Below are positions 23,627 to 38,000 of a DNA stretch of 64,000 nucleotides, piece by piece. The stretch's first letter is position 1, and each line of letters opens with the position of its first letter. Position numbers and translations under genes: made by a program. The notes beneath the pieces are model-generated. The model did not search any database, was not told where the DNA came from, and saw only the letters and a program-made list of their open reading frames with translations. This DNA comes from Gymnogyps californianus. Lineage: Eukaryota; Chordata; Aves; Accipitriformes; Cathartidae. Location: the NCBI RefSeq assembly GCF_018139145.2, contig NC_059479.1, forward strand, positions 4,154,001-4,218,000. Reading direction: 5' to 3'.

Positions 23627-24505
23627 AACTGCCTACCTACATATAGTACATGACTGAAAAAAAGGTAGCTTATCAAATGGGGTTTTTTATATACTTCAGT
23701 CTAGAACTACCATTTGTAGCAGACATACAGCATTATTTCTCTCTTGCCCTTCTCAAAGCCTGCAGAGAAATGTACTCCAAAGTGCATGCTGCCTGCAGTT
23801 GCATCTGTTTCCCTTTTGGAGCCTTTGCTATGATGTCAAATCCATTATAGGAAGTTCAGAACAGCATTTTTTGCTAACAGCGCTGCCAAGGAGACAATAA
23901 GCAAGTAATGAGACCTCAAAAGCTATGTTAGAGGGATTTCAACTGAATGGAATTTTATGAGAAAACTGTGTTTCTGGAGGCAGAGTTTTGAGAAGGTGAT
24001 TTCTGTTAAATTCCTGTTCCTATACCTTATAGGCCTAAGAATTTGACAATCAGTTCCAAGCACTCAGATTACTTCCTAGAGTAGGGAAAGCATTCAAATA
24101 TTTGACATGATCGTCACATCTGGATCATGATTTGACAGTTTAGATAGAGAACGAAAAAAGAAGTGAAGGCCATTGTTCTGTACATAACATTTTATCCATA
24201 CTCGTTCTTCTGTTCTCAGAGTATCACAGAAGCTAATGAGGTATGAAACATTATCAGTCTTGGGTTATATTTTCAAGGCAGGTATGAATAATTTTTCCCA
24301 CGAACTATTGTTTCAGGAAGAGGTTGAGATTTTTATCTACCAGCATTCAGTGTTTCCTGTTAGTTATACCATATAGCTCCCAAAATAAACTCTTGTGAGT
24401 ACTATTAGTCCTTTTAGCTAATGGCAATTTGTATTTTCCAGACACTTCAAGAACTTTATTTTAGTAGATTCATAATTCTACTTCTACCTATAACTCAGAC
24501 ATATG

Positions 24506-24528
24506 TAAGACAATGCATTATTGTCTTA
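24506..24528. repeat. Perfect 9-bp stem hairpin
   Basis: TAAGACAAT and its exact reverse complement ATTGTCTTA flank a 5-base loop (GCATT). A G.T wobble would extend the stem by one pair. It is too short for a typical microRNA precursor. Confidence 0.65.
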
Positions 24529-24879
24529 TACTATTTTTATTCTCAGGAAGGAAACTGAATTGAATACTGCACCATAATAAGCACAAAATGATTTAACTAA
24601 TGCGTGACAAATTCTACACAATTAAAAAAGAATATGTAGGGCAATAGGAACCGAACAAAAAGGGAGCTAGGAAAACATACTAAACCAAATAGTTTTTATG
24701 GTTCTTCATTACTGAAAATCTTGCTTTGCTACACAGCATCATCACTAAGATGAAGTAGATTAGCACTCAACCCTAATGCAGATAATTTTGTCAAGGTCAT
24801 TAGGTGTTCAATAGTGTTTAGTAAAGCTGTAAAAGAATTGCACCTGGATGACTCTGTAATGGTTTGTATACCAGGAAAT

Positions 24880-25200
24880 GGGAAATGTTGTGCAGATTGG
24901 TTACAGATTATTTTAGGGGATTAGTTACAGTGCTTGCAGATGCATTTGCTAGGGGTAAAACTAGGCAGACAACAGGTTTAGAATCATCTGTTATAAATTC
25001 TAATTTTGTACCAGGCACAGGCCTATCAATTTGTGTCTAATTATATTCCTCCATGTGAGATATAAAATACCTCAGGGTTTCTATAATAAAGGCTCATTAA
25101 TGTGGACGAGAAATAATTCTGAAACTCTTTCTGCCAGGGCTAATGTTAATACAGATTTTAATTGCTCTTACAGGATATTAAAACACAGAATTTTTTTTTA
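24880..25200. other. Candidate conserved noncoding element
   Basis: This block has dense TAAT/ATTA cores (for example in CTAATTATATTCC and GCTCATTAATG) and few simple repeats, unlike most neighbouring DNA. Homeodomain-site clusters of this kind are common in vertebrate enhancers. The call is inference from sequence texture only. Confidence 0.18.
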
Positions 25201-28200
25201 AATCAGTTTTAATCTAATCATTAAATGGACCCATTTTTGTAACCCTATATTTTCAAGTATTGCATCTTACACTGCTAGCTAATTGCGTCATTACCAGTCA
25301 TGTTGAACCAGAGAATAAGGGATGAATGCATAAAGTATAAAAGGCAATATTACCAAAGATATATGAGAGCCAATGCCCTTCAATTCCTTGTAATTCCCTT
25401 TTCTACCTTTAAAATATCCTCTTCCTCCTTAGATAAGTACATATTCTAAAATGTACTTAAAAAATAAAACAAGACGTATTGTGAATAAAAAAAGAATTAG
25501 TATCACATTGTAATTTAAAGGAAGTCAAGATTTTTCTCCAAGGCAAAAGCCAAAAGCAAAATCCTTCCAACAAAGACTTTTACTTTAAGAACTCAAATTG
25601 TTAACCTTTGATCTCAAGGATATACTTCTTCTGAAGCTAGTCTGGCCAGGTCACTAGAGGGTGAAAAACAAGAGCAGAATAGCATTCCAGACTGATATTA
25701 CTTGGCTTCGAGGGCAGATAACTTAACATCTCTTCCTCAGTTTCCCATGCTTTATGGATGAAGAAAAAACATTCTTTTTACTCACAGTAAAAAGCAAATT
25801 CGCTGTTGTCAAATTCTGAAAATATCACTGTATTTCAATAGCTTTTTGGAAATAGCATTCAAGTAAATATTCTGTACTGAAAAAGAATAATATTCATGGA
25901 CTTTGTGGTGATGGAAAAGACCCTTTTATGCACACCTTGTCAAACTGCAAAGTACCACTAGCCTCAGGGCTGCTATCATTTGAATAGATGACAGGTGCAT
26001 TTGTTACAGGATGCATACTATACAGCCACCTAGATAAATAAAAAATATGACGGGCAAAAGGGCCTTCGAGTTTTAAGTTTTGTCAGGAGAAGGGGGAAAA
26101 GACAAAAAAATGAAAGGTTCTTACTTGGCATTCTAAAACACTAGCAGAGTGAAAAATAAAGCTGGTTTGAAGAAGCAGTTCTTGTGACAGAACTGACAGT
26201 TCCGTTATAAAAGGGAGCTGAGCTAACAATAAACTGATAAATAGATTCATAAAACCAGTATGTGTGTTCAGTAAAGTGAGAAAGGGACTTACGAATGTAC
26301 TAAAGTTTTGATACCATGGATAAGAAGTAGCAGCAGAGAAAAACAAGAGGTTTCTGTACATTCATGTGCTTAGCAACATGAGGAATATATTAAGGTATCG
26401 TAAGAAAGAGTTCAACTTAAAAACTTGTTATCAAAATATCTTACTTAGAATTTCTTCCTCCCTTGACAGTTGCATGAAAATATCCTGAGAATGATATTTA
26501 TAAAAAATTACCAGGGAAAAACTCTACTAAGGAGTCTTTTGGGAATTCACTGTATCTTCTTGCAGATTATAATAGAAGAAATCCAACAATAGATCCGAGT
26601 AATGTCTATTCAACATTGAATAGATCAGGTAGGATAAACAAAAAAAAAAGTTGTAAAAGAAAGAAATTGGCCAGCTATTTCACAAACCAGAATTAATAAT
26701 CAATAGCTTTTCTATCCAGGGGATATACGCCTTAAGATTTAACAGTCGACTTTTGGTAGAAGATTCTTTCAGTGATGCCATAAACTGATTCCACTTAAGA
26801 ACTCTAAAACTTGTATTTGTCCTAGTAAGTGAACTAGAGAGATAATACTGTTGAGTTTTTCCCCTTCAAGAAATGGTTTCAGAGTACTTCTAGAAAACTA
26901 TTTGCTACTCACAAATGTCAGTGCCTTAATTACCAGTTAAATTCATTTCATCATTAACATGCCATTTAGTTGTATGCATCATTAGCTTTTCAGGTTTCAG
27001 TTTAGAAATAAATTGTGACTGAAAATTAGATGACCTAAATATCCTCCACATAAATAGAAATGACCAGTACTGGGAGGTAACAGTCCAAATGTAAGGACTG
27101 AAAAGAGTGGTTCTGCAATGAAATGCTCCCAGAAACATATTCGTACAGACTGGCCATTGCAAGAGTGTGTTAGCAACCTGATAGACAGATTTCTTTCTCT
27201 CCCTAGACACCAAAGGCCTTCTCTAAGCACCTAGTTGCTTTCCCATTTAAGATTCATCGTATTTATAACTTTTAACCTTAGATTTATATTGAATAATCTT
27301 TGGAGACCTTGAGAGAGAGAAAGGAGGATTTATGTCAACATTCACATGAAAGCATGAAAGCAATACATTCTTTAAAATTATTTGGATAATTTACAAGCTT
27401 GATTTTTATTATAAGAACTAAATATCTATTTGGGGATGCAGTCTTTCCTTCTTTTCTTCCTTCTTGCTAAATGTTGTTATTAAAAAAAAACCCAAACAAG
27501 TAAAGATGCGTAGACTTCAGCATACCTATTTTTAAGAGTTCCCTTGGTTCTTCAATTTAAATACTTGATAAAATTAATGTTAAAATTATTTACAGAAATT
27601 AAAAACTCACCTCACTGTAATTCAATCCCTTTTGCTAAATACGTAGTGATACAGCTGTAGCCGGAAGAGCACATACAGGTTCCATTCAATGTTTCGCATG
27701 CTTCCACTCTGCTTCCCCTCTCTTGCTCCTCCTCAGGTCTGTGCTCCCACACCTGCCTTGCCCTCAGATGCTGCACCCGCCACTGTGCTTTACTGCCTGC
27801 GCAAGCTTTGCTTTCTTCTCTCTAGTGTTTTCCAAAGCAGCTTTTCCGAGAGTACAGTGGATCTTCCTTCCCAATTTGTTTAGCCATCATCACATCACCA
27901 TGTCTGACTGATCTGTTGGAATTCCTACAGAATTCATAAGTCGAAAAAGATAACCCGGTTAGCTAAGGATGAGACTTTCCAGAAGCTAACAGTTTGGCCT
28001 AAGATATAGTTAACTTTCCCTGGGTTAGGGAAAAAAACCCTCCAAAACAAAAAAAAAGATAATTCCTTTACAGTACAATTTCTTTTGTCAGCTTTCAGGG
28101 TCCTTCCCAGGATTTCCCCTAATCTCTTCCTTAGAAATAATTAAATGTTTTATCAGATACTTTCCCCAAAAGTAGAAGCAGCTTGCACAGAAATTTTCAA

Positions 28201-28650
28201 CCTGAACTGTTAATAAATGATAAAGCTATAAACATCTGACACAAACACATAGCAGAAAACACTAGGCTACTTTAACTCCAGGCAGCACTACAAAACTTCA
28301 AGCACAGAACAATGTATAATTGTGCAGGAAATAGAAGTATGGAGCTTTGTAAAAGTATTGAAATTAAAAGAGGGCTGGCTGTGAGGGAGAATTATAACTT
28401 TACTGTGGACATTTTATATAATTGTATTAACAGGATGTAAAAATGAGAACAGCAAGTGCTACATAATTTAAAGTATTGGTTGTGAAACTTCCTCCTTTAA
28501 TAGCAAAAGGTACAGCAAAACCTCTCACTTCTTAATATGAATGAGAAAAGATGGCTTAATGAAGCTAAAACACTTAAAATTAAGACAATAATATTTGTAT
28601 TTGTGTTTCTTTACCATTTTATGTTTCTACAAATATATAAAATATTATTT

Positions 28651-28722
28651 CACCCCACTGGGAGGGGGGAGGGGGAAGCGGTGGCATGGTGCTTAGTTGC
28701 TGACTGGGGTTAAACCATGACA
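28651..28722 (+). mobile_element. LTR 3' end fragment, avian ERVL-like
   Basis: About 72 bases of GC-rich sequence start abruptly in AT-rich DNA with CACCCCACTGGGAGG. They pass through TGGTGCTTAGTTGC and end in GGGGTTAAACCATGACA. I recall the phrase GGGGTTAAACCACGACA as the 3' terminus of a very common avian ERVL-type LTR, and here it is one base different. The terminal CA fits an LTR end. Only the last part of the LTR is left, with no internal or coding sequence. A G-rich run at 28660-28676 could form a quadruplex. Confidence 0.65.
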
Positions 28723-31700
28723 CTAATAGTTTTCAAAAACAGGAATAATAGAATAAGATAAATGAAATGGTAAATATTAAATGCTGGTCTTTTCTACAGA
28801 ATGATAATAACCTCTGCATTTTCCTTAAAAATCTTGGGGTTATATTCTTGTTTGGTATTTGTATTTTCAAATGGATTGGCATCTTTTTTCTGTCATCCTA
28901 AATACTTACAAGATTCTGAAAAGCAAATTAATAATGATTTTTCAGACAAACTAACAACATAAATGTATTAAAAGTCATTCTATAGGCTTTAGTTCCAAAT
29001 ACACTATTTTTTCTGCAAAGTGGAGAACAGGTATATGCACTGAATCAATAACAAACATCCTTTAAGAAGCAATGAAATTATTAAACAAGGAATCATTTCT
29101 AATAAATATCTCAGTCCTATAAAGAGATGTGACGCTATTTAAATTTATATTTGACTCGAGGCTCACAGACTACGTAAAGACTGAGTGGGTGTAGTACCTG
29201 CATCCAGGCATCACTTCATAGCGTAGGTTTGATTTCTACACAGGGGAGCCCTGTTACTAAAAGCTGAAAATATTTAAAAGTACTGGATTAAATTTTTGCT
29301 ATTACTGTTAACCTGAACATTTTCATGCTCTTCTTCTGCCTGAAAGCTCTGCTCTTACCATCAGATTCTGACCATAACAAGGTGGTCTTTCTACCAGGAA
29401 CTGAAGACTCAGAGCCTGAAAAACAAACAAACAAAAAGCATGTGTGTCTTAATCAGAAAAGCTTGTGCTAAAAATTCCTGTGCCTGAAATGTCATGCCTG
29501 AACAAGAGATCAAGTTGCCAGTTCTCACTAAGTATCTCTTCAAAAGGTATTTTTCAGAGAATTTTTGACTGATTAGTAACTTCCCATCAGTGGACAATTC
29601 CTTTATTTATTTATTTTTTTCAGACTCAGTCTAAATTTAGATTTATTAAAAACAAAATAAAGAACTACCTTTGAATTGCACAGCTGAGCCAACAGAGCTG
29701 CACAATCCCTTTTGGTTGTTCATTCCTTTGGGCTGGAAACTTTTCCTTTCTTGTATGTGGTAGCGGTATGCATACCTGGTCCGCTACAATTGATGACACC
29801 TTTTAGGTAATCACCGGGAAAAAACCCCTACATTTCAGGGTGACAAACATTTTCCTTTCACATTTATAATCATCCCTACCTGTAAGGAGAATACAGGCAC
29901 GTTTCATTTCCAGCCAGCAGTACGGCTGGTATGCTACATACAGGCTAATAAATTTGAATAGTTTCCATTTTTGTTTTGGGTTGGGTTTGTTTTGTTTTGC
30001 TTTTCTATGAGAATGCTTATATTTATATTACATGTTCTTTCTTACAACCTCTTTAGTCTTTGCAAGTGCACTATGAAATTAATAGAAAATCAGAAACTTG
30101 TGCTGTAGTCAGAGATTTAAAAAGTACAGTCATAAAATACTGATACCCATTTTTCGAACATGAATTTTTACATGAATGAAAAATGGTTCAGTATTAATCC
30201 ACTCATTTAAACTGTAACAAAAAAATACTATTGAATGTGATGGTTTTTACCATGCATTCGCCACATGTCCACATTAATTACAAAAAGGCTGAAACAAGTA
30301 GTTGGGATTTTTTTTTTTCTCTTAAAAAACCACAATGCATGAAGTAGCAGACACTGGCCACTAGTTAGAGAGATTTGTAAACCTTCAAGGTAAAATATTT
30401 AATAGGATAGATATGGTAATACAAAGTTTTATACTTAATTTTAATGAAATTAAACTGAATTACATGAACTGTAACAGATTTTGTATAACATGAAAGGTAA
30501 ATAATGAGGCAGAGAGTCATTGCTTATTGCCTATGTTGATGTATTTATGTAATTGTCATCTGGTTTATTATTCACACGGGAAAGATTTGAATTTTTAATA
30601 GATTTTAAGTTCTTAAACAGCTGTCCTACAATCCAGTGGTACTTAAAAGAGTTTATACATTTTCATAACTGCTTTATAAGAAGATATTAGGCTAGATGTG
30701 AAACACTGAACACCACTCTGAAATACATTCCGTATAAAATTAATGCTGTTTTTTATTTAGACACAATTTTCTTCCTAATTATTTTCATTTCAATTTAAGA
30801 AACAAGTAGTCACATAGAAATGATTTAGATTTATGCACATGCTTAACTGTATGCATTTTAGCTTCTGCTTTTTTTGGTTTTTTGGGGACTGCTCAGTGCA
30901 TAAAGATAAGAGGATGGCTCAGGCCCTACTTCTCCAGTCTCTTGTGACTAGAAAATATGTTGAATTAGCACATAGATTTTTACTTGAAGTCAGAAAATAG
31001 AGAAAATCAGTGGACCACGATTAAAAAAATACGGATTGAAATTATGCCTATTCAAAAGTACTTCTGATCATGCAGGTCCTACAGGCAAGTGTCTAAATAA
31101 GCCACATAACCAAAATAAATGTTTCAAAGTCAAGATTACATATGCCCATACTTCATTCTGAAACAATTGAATTTTTATTTCTCTTTTGGAAGACTATTAT
31201 TAAACAAATAGTACATGTGGTAGGTACATGTCATTTCTGCTTCTCCTAACATATTTCAAGTCATAAGGACATGCCTGTTAATAATATGAATTTTGTTTAG
31301 CCATTAGATTAGAAACATGAAGGACATAAGTTAATCATTTATGGTTTCTTAATTCTCTGTGATGGATTCAGGTCATGTTTTCTGTTATATCACATCTGAT
31401 TGCCAAATTGTCAGCTCTAATGCAAATCTCAGTTTTAATCTCCCCTGCAGCCCAATTACAAAGTTACTTTTTTATCAAGTTCCTAGATTTTAGAATTATC
31501 TTTTCGTTATAAATTGAAAAACTGATGTTTAAACTTGGTTTTTGTTATGTAAAGATAATAAAAACTACTTTATGGGGTACTAATAAAAATAGCAACAATT
31601 TCTTACAAATGAAATAAAAACCTTCCCATGTCCAGAATCTGAAGAAAACTACAAAGTTACACAGTGCATGTAAGGAAAGGAAGAAATAAAAACTTCAGTA

Positions 31701-33256
31701 ATCTTCTAGAAACTGATCTTATTGAAGCAGTGAATACACAACTAACAAAGAATACTGTTACAACTTTGTTTGCGGATACTGTCTGGACATAGCCTATAAT
31801 TTTATCACAAAAATTAAGCGCATCCATTCTGTGAACAGACCCAAGTAGGAATTAGGTTTTCTTCCTCCAGGTTAAACCCCTTTTCTTGCTACAGTTTGTT
31901 ATACCAAGCAAGTTTTTAAATCTAAACTCAGAAAACATACATTTTCATATAATACACATCATTAAAACCATACAAATCATAGTTGTATGATTGCCTACAT
32001 TTATCTTGAGACTGCACGTGAGTTGGCCAGAATTTCAGTTGACCCTGCCAACACCTTTTTTCCATTCTATGAACACATCTAAACCAAAACACCAGGCTTC
32101 TAAATTCTAAAGCCGAGTTTAATTCAAATTCAAAATAGAACAATGGACTTTATAAATAGAGAAGCTCATTTCTGCTGGTAATGCCAGCGTAAAAGGGTCT
32201 CACAATCAAATCTCACTTTTGCCCACTTCATCCTTTTAGACTTGCTTTCCAGCTGATAAATTCTGATGATCATCTCTGTTGCTGCAAATCTCACAAGTCT
32301 CTCTCTCTGGGTCCTTTTGAGCGTGTTTCTTTCTGTTCTTCACCCTGGGAACCGATTGTGTGTCTAGGAGTGTAGAGAGCATCCTGGATCCATGCTGTCA
32401 GCTTGCTATCACCCATGCAGCCCAGCAGCTCCTCATCCCATGTGTGATCCCTTGTGCCCTGGATGCAGCAGGAGCTTGTTAACATCCAATCATTTGCACT
32501 ACAGCAAAACAGAATATACAATCCATTGTATGTAAACACCTTTTATTCAGGATGACCCTTAAGAGACAAGTTATCTTTGCCTCTCTTAACCACATATGCC
32601 ACCATGTACAACAGCTGATTGTGGACAACACAATATTTGGGTATCAGTAAAACAGTAGCAACAGATGTACAGAGCACAAACATTAAAAGAAGGAAAAAAA
32701 AAGTAAAACACAGGAGTTTGATGCATACTCCAGGTATGCATTAGTTAGTCATACCACTCCTCTGGCAAACCACCCTGCCTGAAAGGTGTGTGAAAGGGAC
32801 ACAAAAAATGTAGAGGAAAAACTCAACGTTGATAATAAAGGGGGCATTCCTTTTGAAAAGCAAAATACTGCCATGCAACCGTTAGAGAATCAGAAGATAC
32901 AGGAACATCAACTTGCCCAAGAAAAGCAGACAGCATTAAAATGGTTATGTTATTCATAACGGCATTTGGTTTTATCACTAACATTCATTCATAATGTGCT
33001 TCTCCCAGCCCTAGCACAGCCTGCCTTCTGTACACCTACCAACACCACATATATTTTATGTATGTCACTATCAAAAATTGGTTGACAGTAGGATGGGGCA
33101 AATTTAACTGTGTGCTTTGCAAACCCTACACTTGCTCACAGATACCCATTGGATTTACACAGTTTACATAATACAATCTATTCTGTTTCTATATAATAAA
33201 TGGCCACATCAGGAATGTTAGAAATATAGAGCATTCACACTGCATTATGAAACAAT

Positions 33257-33269
33257 AAAAAAAAAAAAA
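33257..33269 (+). repeat. Poly(A) run, 13 nt
   Basis: Thirteen consecutive As. No retroposed gene body or target-site duplication is evident upstream, so it is recorded as a simple homopolymer. Confidence 0.85.
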
Positions 33270-35077
33270 GCACACCAAATTGGCAGGCAATTTTAAAATT
33301 ACACTCTTATTAAATGCTCGGGGTTTTTTGGCTTTAGATCCGTTTCAGAAATGAGTAATCTGATGAACAAAGAAATTGATGTATGCTTCCCAAATCTTCT
33401 TCAAAATAGTAGAAATAAATTAATCACATTTTTGCCTCTCAGTTGTTATAACAATGATGAATGATATACTCCTTGAGAAATGTTGCTGAATCATCCAGTA
33501 AATTGTTTGCTCTACAGTAGGTCTCATCCACAGATATGCTGACCTTCAGGGTGTTCCTGACAGGCTCAGTTATCAAAATCTGTTTTTCTGGCACAAATTC
33601 TACTCTTCCAAAACTGCAACTTGTTCATTTGTAAAAAAGGCTGCCAGTAATTGTGCCTGTTTATAACCTTTCTGTCAATTTTTTTTTGTTCGTATAACTC
33701 ACAAAACAGAAGAATGTTACACTGAATCGTAATGATGCATTTAGTGAAGTAACTCATTCTCAATGTCATAAACACATTAATAACTTAATTTAAAATGAGG
33801 GCAAACTGTAACTGTTCAGCATACTGAAAGCTGATAATTCAGGAGAGTTAAGCTCTTCATCATTTACATAACTGACTAAAAAGGAACTAAAAATAAAAAT
33901 TAATACCGAGTATTTACCATCTGATATGCAATTTTTCTCTGAAGAGGTTTTCTAACTGTCTCTCGTAACTACCAACAATACAACTTTAGAAAGGATGACA
34001 GTCACCCTGGGTCAGGACTCCACAGAAATGGCCACACCAATGACCATACAAATTCTGTACTATGGCACAGTTCTGCAGTTACAGAGGAGAAAGGCTCCTA
34101 CTAAGGTGAGCATTCAAATACTCATTTCAGCATATCAACAGCTCTACTAAATTCAGAAAAATCAGTTATGCTCTTAGCTTTAGCTACATACTCCCTCTTC
34201 ATCACTACAGTCCCTGGATCCTTGTGGAGAAATGTTGATTGTAAACAGCATCAGTGTGCATTATTGCCTGCAGGCTGAGCAATATCAAATTCATTTGGTC
34301 CCACTTATTAGGTGAGCCAATCATGGCTATTCCAGTATTATTTCTCTCAAAGGAATGGATAAAGAGTTGAATATGTGATAACATCCTACAGCTTGAAAGA
34401 ACTTAGACATTTTAATTTTACCTGAAGTAGTGTTCCTGACATATCTGTAATTACTATAAGATGGTCTTTAGTTTTAATTTTGACTAGTGTGGAACTCCAC
34501 AGGCACTGTAAGACAACACAGGCAAAGCTTTCAGGAAAGACTCAACCTGACAGATGACATTTTAATTCTCCACAACTCCCAGAGGAAGAGTTTCTCCTAC
34601 TCAGGTGGGAAAACCGTGATCTATGGAGAAATTATATCATACATGTTAGCTCTAAACAAGCCAAAGAGAATGAGTATCAAAGTACAATGGATCAAAGACG
34701 CCAGCTAGAAGCTTTACTGCTTTTCTGCATCAGCACAAGCAAGCAGCACCATGACACAAGGACTAACTGAAATCCATGTAAAAAAGCCGGGAAAATACTG
34801 AAACTACACGGAAATTATGTGAAATCATGACTCAGCAAATATAAGATTAACAGCTTAAAGTAACCTCAGAGTTTTCGCTACAGGAAATGTCTTATAACAC
34901 ATTACCTTAACAACCTAGATAGATGTATTAATTGCATGGTTGTAATAGGAAGCATATTTACCACGTGTGAAAAGATGTGTTATAATCTATATACTTATAA
35001 AGTAAATTACACAAAGTCCTGATCATTTATCATTGCTTATCATCAGTACCACATTATCATTTGCAGACAATTCTTTC

Positions 35078-35092
35078 TTTTTTTTTTTTTTT
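35078..35092 (+). repeat. Poly(T) run, 15 nt
   Basis: Fifteen consecutive Ts follow TTCTTTC. It could be the poly(A) end of a minus-strand retrocopy, but the downstream sequence does not read as a gene on that strand. Confidence 0.85.
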
Positions 35093-38000
35093 ACAACCAC
35101 TTTTAATGGTACGACAAATTAACAAGTTTTTCAGAGCATTAACTCTGTAATTGTTTCCTTTTTTTGTGTAGTAACAGATGGGGGTGTATCTCTTGGGATA
35201 AGAGAATCAAGAATCCTTTATTTGCAAAGCAATTTTCTCTCTCATTGTAATCAATACCTTTTATTATGTATGTATTAAAATCCAGTTAAATGGAAAAAAC
35301 AAATGCATTTCTGTACACAAACATACAAATTAAACTAAATAGTTCAGTGAAATGGTCAGTTGAACTTTTTTCTTTAATGTAAGACAGTGCAATCCTTACG
35401 CAAAGAATAAAACTCTTACTAAAAATAATAGATTTCATATTTCAATTCTCTACAACATTTTGCTGAAGGTGTTAGGGGAGAGACTACAATATTCCTAACT
35501 TAGTAGGGAAGTGAAAATCATCAGTTTCCAAAGTTTACTCATATGATCATACTTAAACAATTTTTCTGTAATGGGAGTGTTCTTGCTGACTGATTGATGA
35601 ATACAACTTTTTGAACTTCACTTCTGATGCACATACATTTGAACAGGAATGACTACTTCTTTGTCTTTTCCAGTCCAGAATTATATACCATGATAAGCTT
35701 CCCAGATTAAATTTTGAACAGTTTTTAACAAATCTGAGTGAGTGTGACATTTTACTTTATCCAGAAAGAAAAAGAAACAAATCTTTTTTATGGTGGTAAC
35801 AGTGATTATTCTGTAGTGTGGTATAGGCAAATTGCATAAATTGTTGGAGGAAATGAAAGACCATGGAAATGAGAAGTGAAGGACTTACTCCTTTTTCTTT
35901 GTTAAAAACACTCTCAATCTACCTTTCACATTCTGATGTGTAGTGGGTTATTGTTCTCTTGGAGCACAAGCTCCATTTTCTTCTGTGCTTTGACCATTTC
36001 ACCTCTGAGTAAGTGACCTAACTATTCAGATCCAATTTTAAGCAAACACTCTTCTCAAAGTAAATAATATCTTCTCAGTTTAATAATTCCTGGTACATAT
36101 TTAACACAACACCTTATTTATTTTTACTTCTAAATAGAAAAAAAAATGCTTCATTTCCAATGAAAATAGGTTAAAAAGAAACACAATTCTAAATTTGAGT
36201 ACATCATCTTTCATGATCTAATGTTCTTTTTCCTTAAGAAAATGTTACTTTCCAACCCTCATGTTTTAGGGAAAACAAAGACTTGTAGACTTACTATTAG
36301 ATATTTCATTTATTATCTTTAATAAAGACCATAAAGAGATCACTAAGTTACTCAGTAAAGAAAGACTGTAATGATATAAAGACTTAGTTTTATTTAAGTA
36401 CATTGCTATACTGATATTTAATTCACTGTTACTGAACAATTCCATGAATACTTCTGCAAGTGACTCTAACTTTAAAGATGAAATGTGGGAAATTACTTAC
36501 AGTTAGGTCCATTTTTGTCTTTGCAGTCTCAGAAGGTTGCCTATGAACAATAACGTATCTATTGGAAAGGCATTCAGCAATCATAGGTAAGATCATTTTA
36601 CTGAAGACAGAAATTATTTCCTATTCAACACATGGTCCACTGCAATGATATCCCATTCCTGTTACTGCTGTATTCAGGTAATTGTTAGCTCAAAATGCAA
36701 ACAAGCTTTTGCAATGGCAAAACAACAGATTCTCAATAGATGCAAGAACAATCATCTACAAGAGAAAGAATTCTGATAAAATTGTAGCTGCATACCTAAT
36801 ATTTTAGAAGCCTATCTTAGCTGAGCACATACGTGCTTGCAGTAATATGCATTTCTAAGCAAATAACAAATAGCCCATATTCTTTATTTAAGAGGCCATA
36901 TTGATTTTTGAAACAGTTGTAGTTAAGTAGCTACATTAAGAATGCATGCATCTTAATTACAACCAACTCAAATGTGCAATACTTTTTAATGCCGGTAAAT
37001 AAATCAATCAGCATAAATTAAAAATGACAGAGGCTCAGAACAAGAGATGCTGTACCTGACACTTTCAGTCTATAAGTGGATAATATAATAATAATAAGTT
37101 GTTGGAATACAGTGTCTGTCAACTGGAAGTTACATACTATGCTGCTACAGTATCCCCATAAAATATAATCATATTTATTGCTAGGATGATTTTGCCCCTC
37201 TTTTCTTAGAATGAGCTTTGACAAAATTTAACTTAATGTACTTTTCCTAATTCAATTCAAGTTACAATTGTTACTTATCTCACTGCTACATGATCTGACT
37301 AGGACAGAAAGAACAATGTTTTAAATATGGATTAGAAACGTATGAGTGAAATAGCATCCACACTTGTCCCCTGGTGACAGTAAAAGACGACAAGAATTAT
37401 CTGAATCAATAAAGATACAATGTGATCATATTTTGACGCAAGAAAAATGTATGGTTTGAATAGCTCTGAAATTTAAAAAAGCTATGGTGTTTTAGCTTCT
37501 TTTTTTTTTTTGTCTACCATTCTTATAAAGAGAATATTTGACTAAAAGTACCTTTGTTTCATTTGAAGTGACAGGTCTTATGTCCGTGATGTAGATTTTG
37601 TAATAACAGCCAATGTTTTGAAGACAACTTTTATGAAGAACATTTCCAGTTCTGTCCCATTTTACTATTTCCTGCCAAGATGTTATGTTCTGTAACTCAT
37701 TTAATGTTGTTTTCATTCCAGCAGCAGTATTGGTTACATTAAAACAAGGTTTCAATGATTTTACCAAACCTTCATGAAATTAATTCCTATTTATTTAATT
37801 AACATTCATACCCAATCATTTTTCTTGATATAACAACTTCTTCAGTACTTGTAGTGCCTTAATTCAAAAGGTTAGTGAGAGGAGCAGTTATTACATTTGA
37901 CCTAACATTAGAAGCATTTTTAACTTCTCTGTTATACTGCTAGAATATAAACTACACCAGACAAAACATACTTGGAAAGACTCCCTTTTCTACAACTGCA

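Larger units (their letters stand above)
19923..28650. other. AT-rich noncoding DNA, no gene seen
   Basis: No reading frame exceeds about 100 codons, and none looks like a protein. Contents noted are a 23-nt homopyrimidine run at 23604-23626, a perfect hairpin at 24506-24528, and a TAAT-rich block at about 24880-25200 that could be a conserved noncoding element. Several A/T runs are present. I recognise no further repeat family. Confidence 0.6.

Noticed and set aside
35078..35092. Poly(T) as the tail of a processed pseudogene on the minus strand
   Set aside because: The sequence downstream on the plus strand is not gene-like when read on the minus strand, and no flanking duplication was found.
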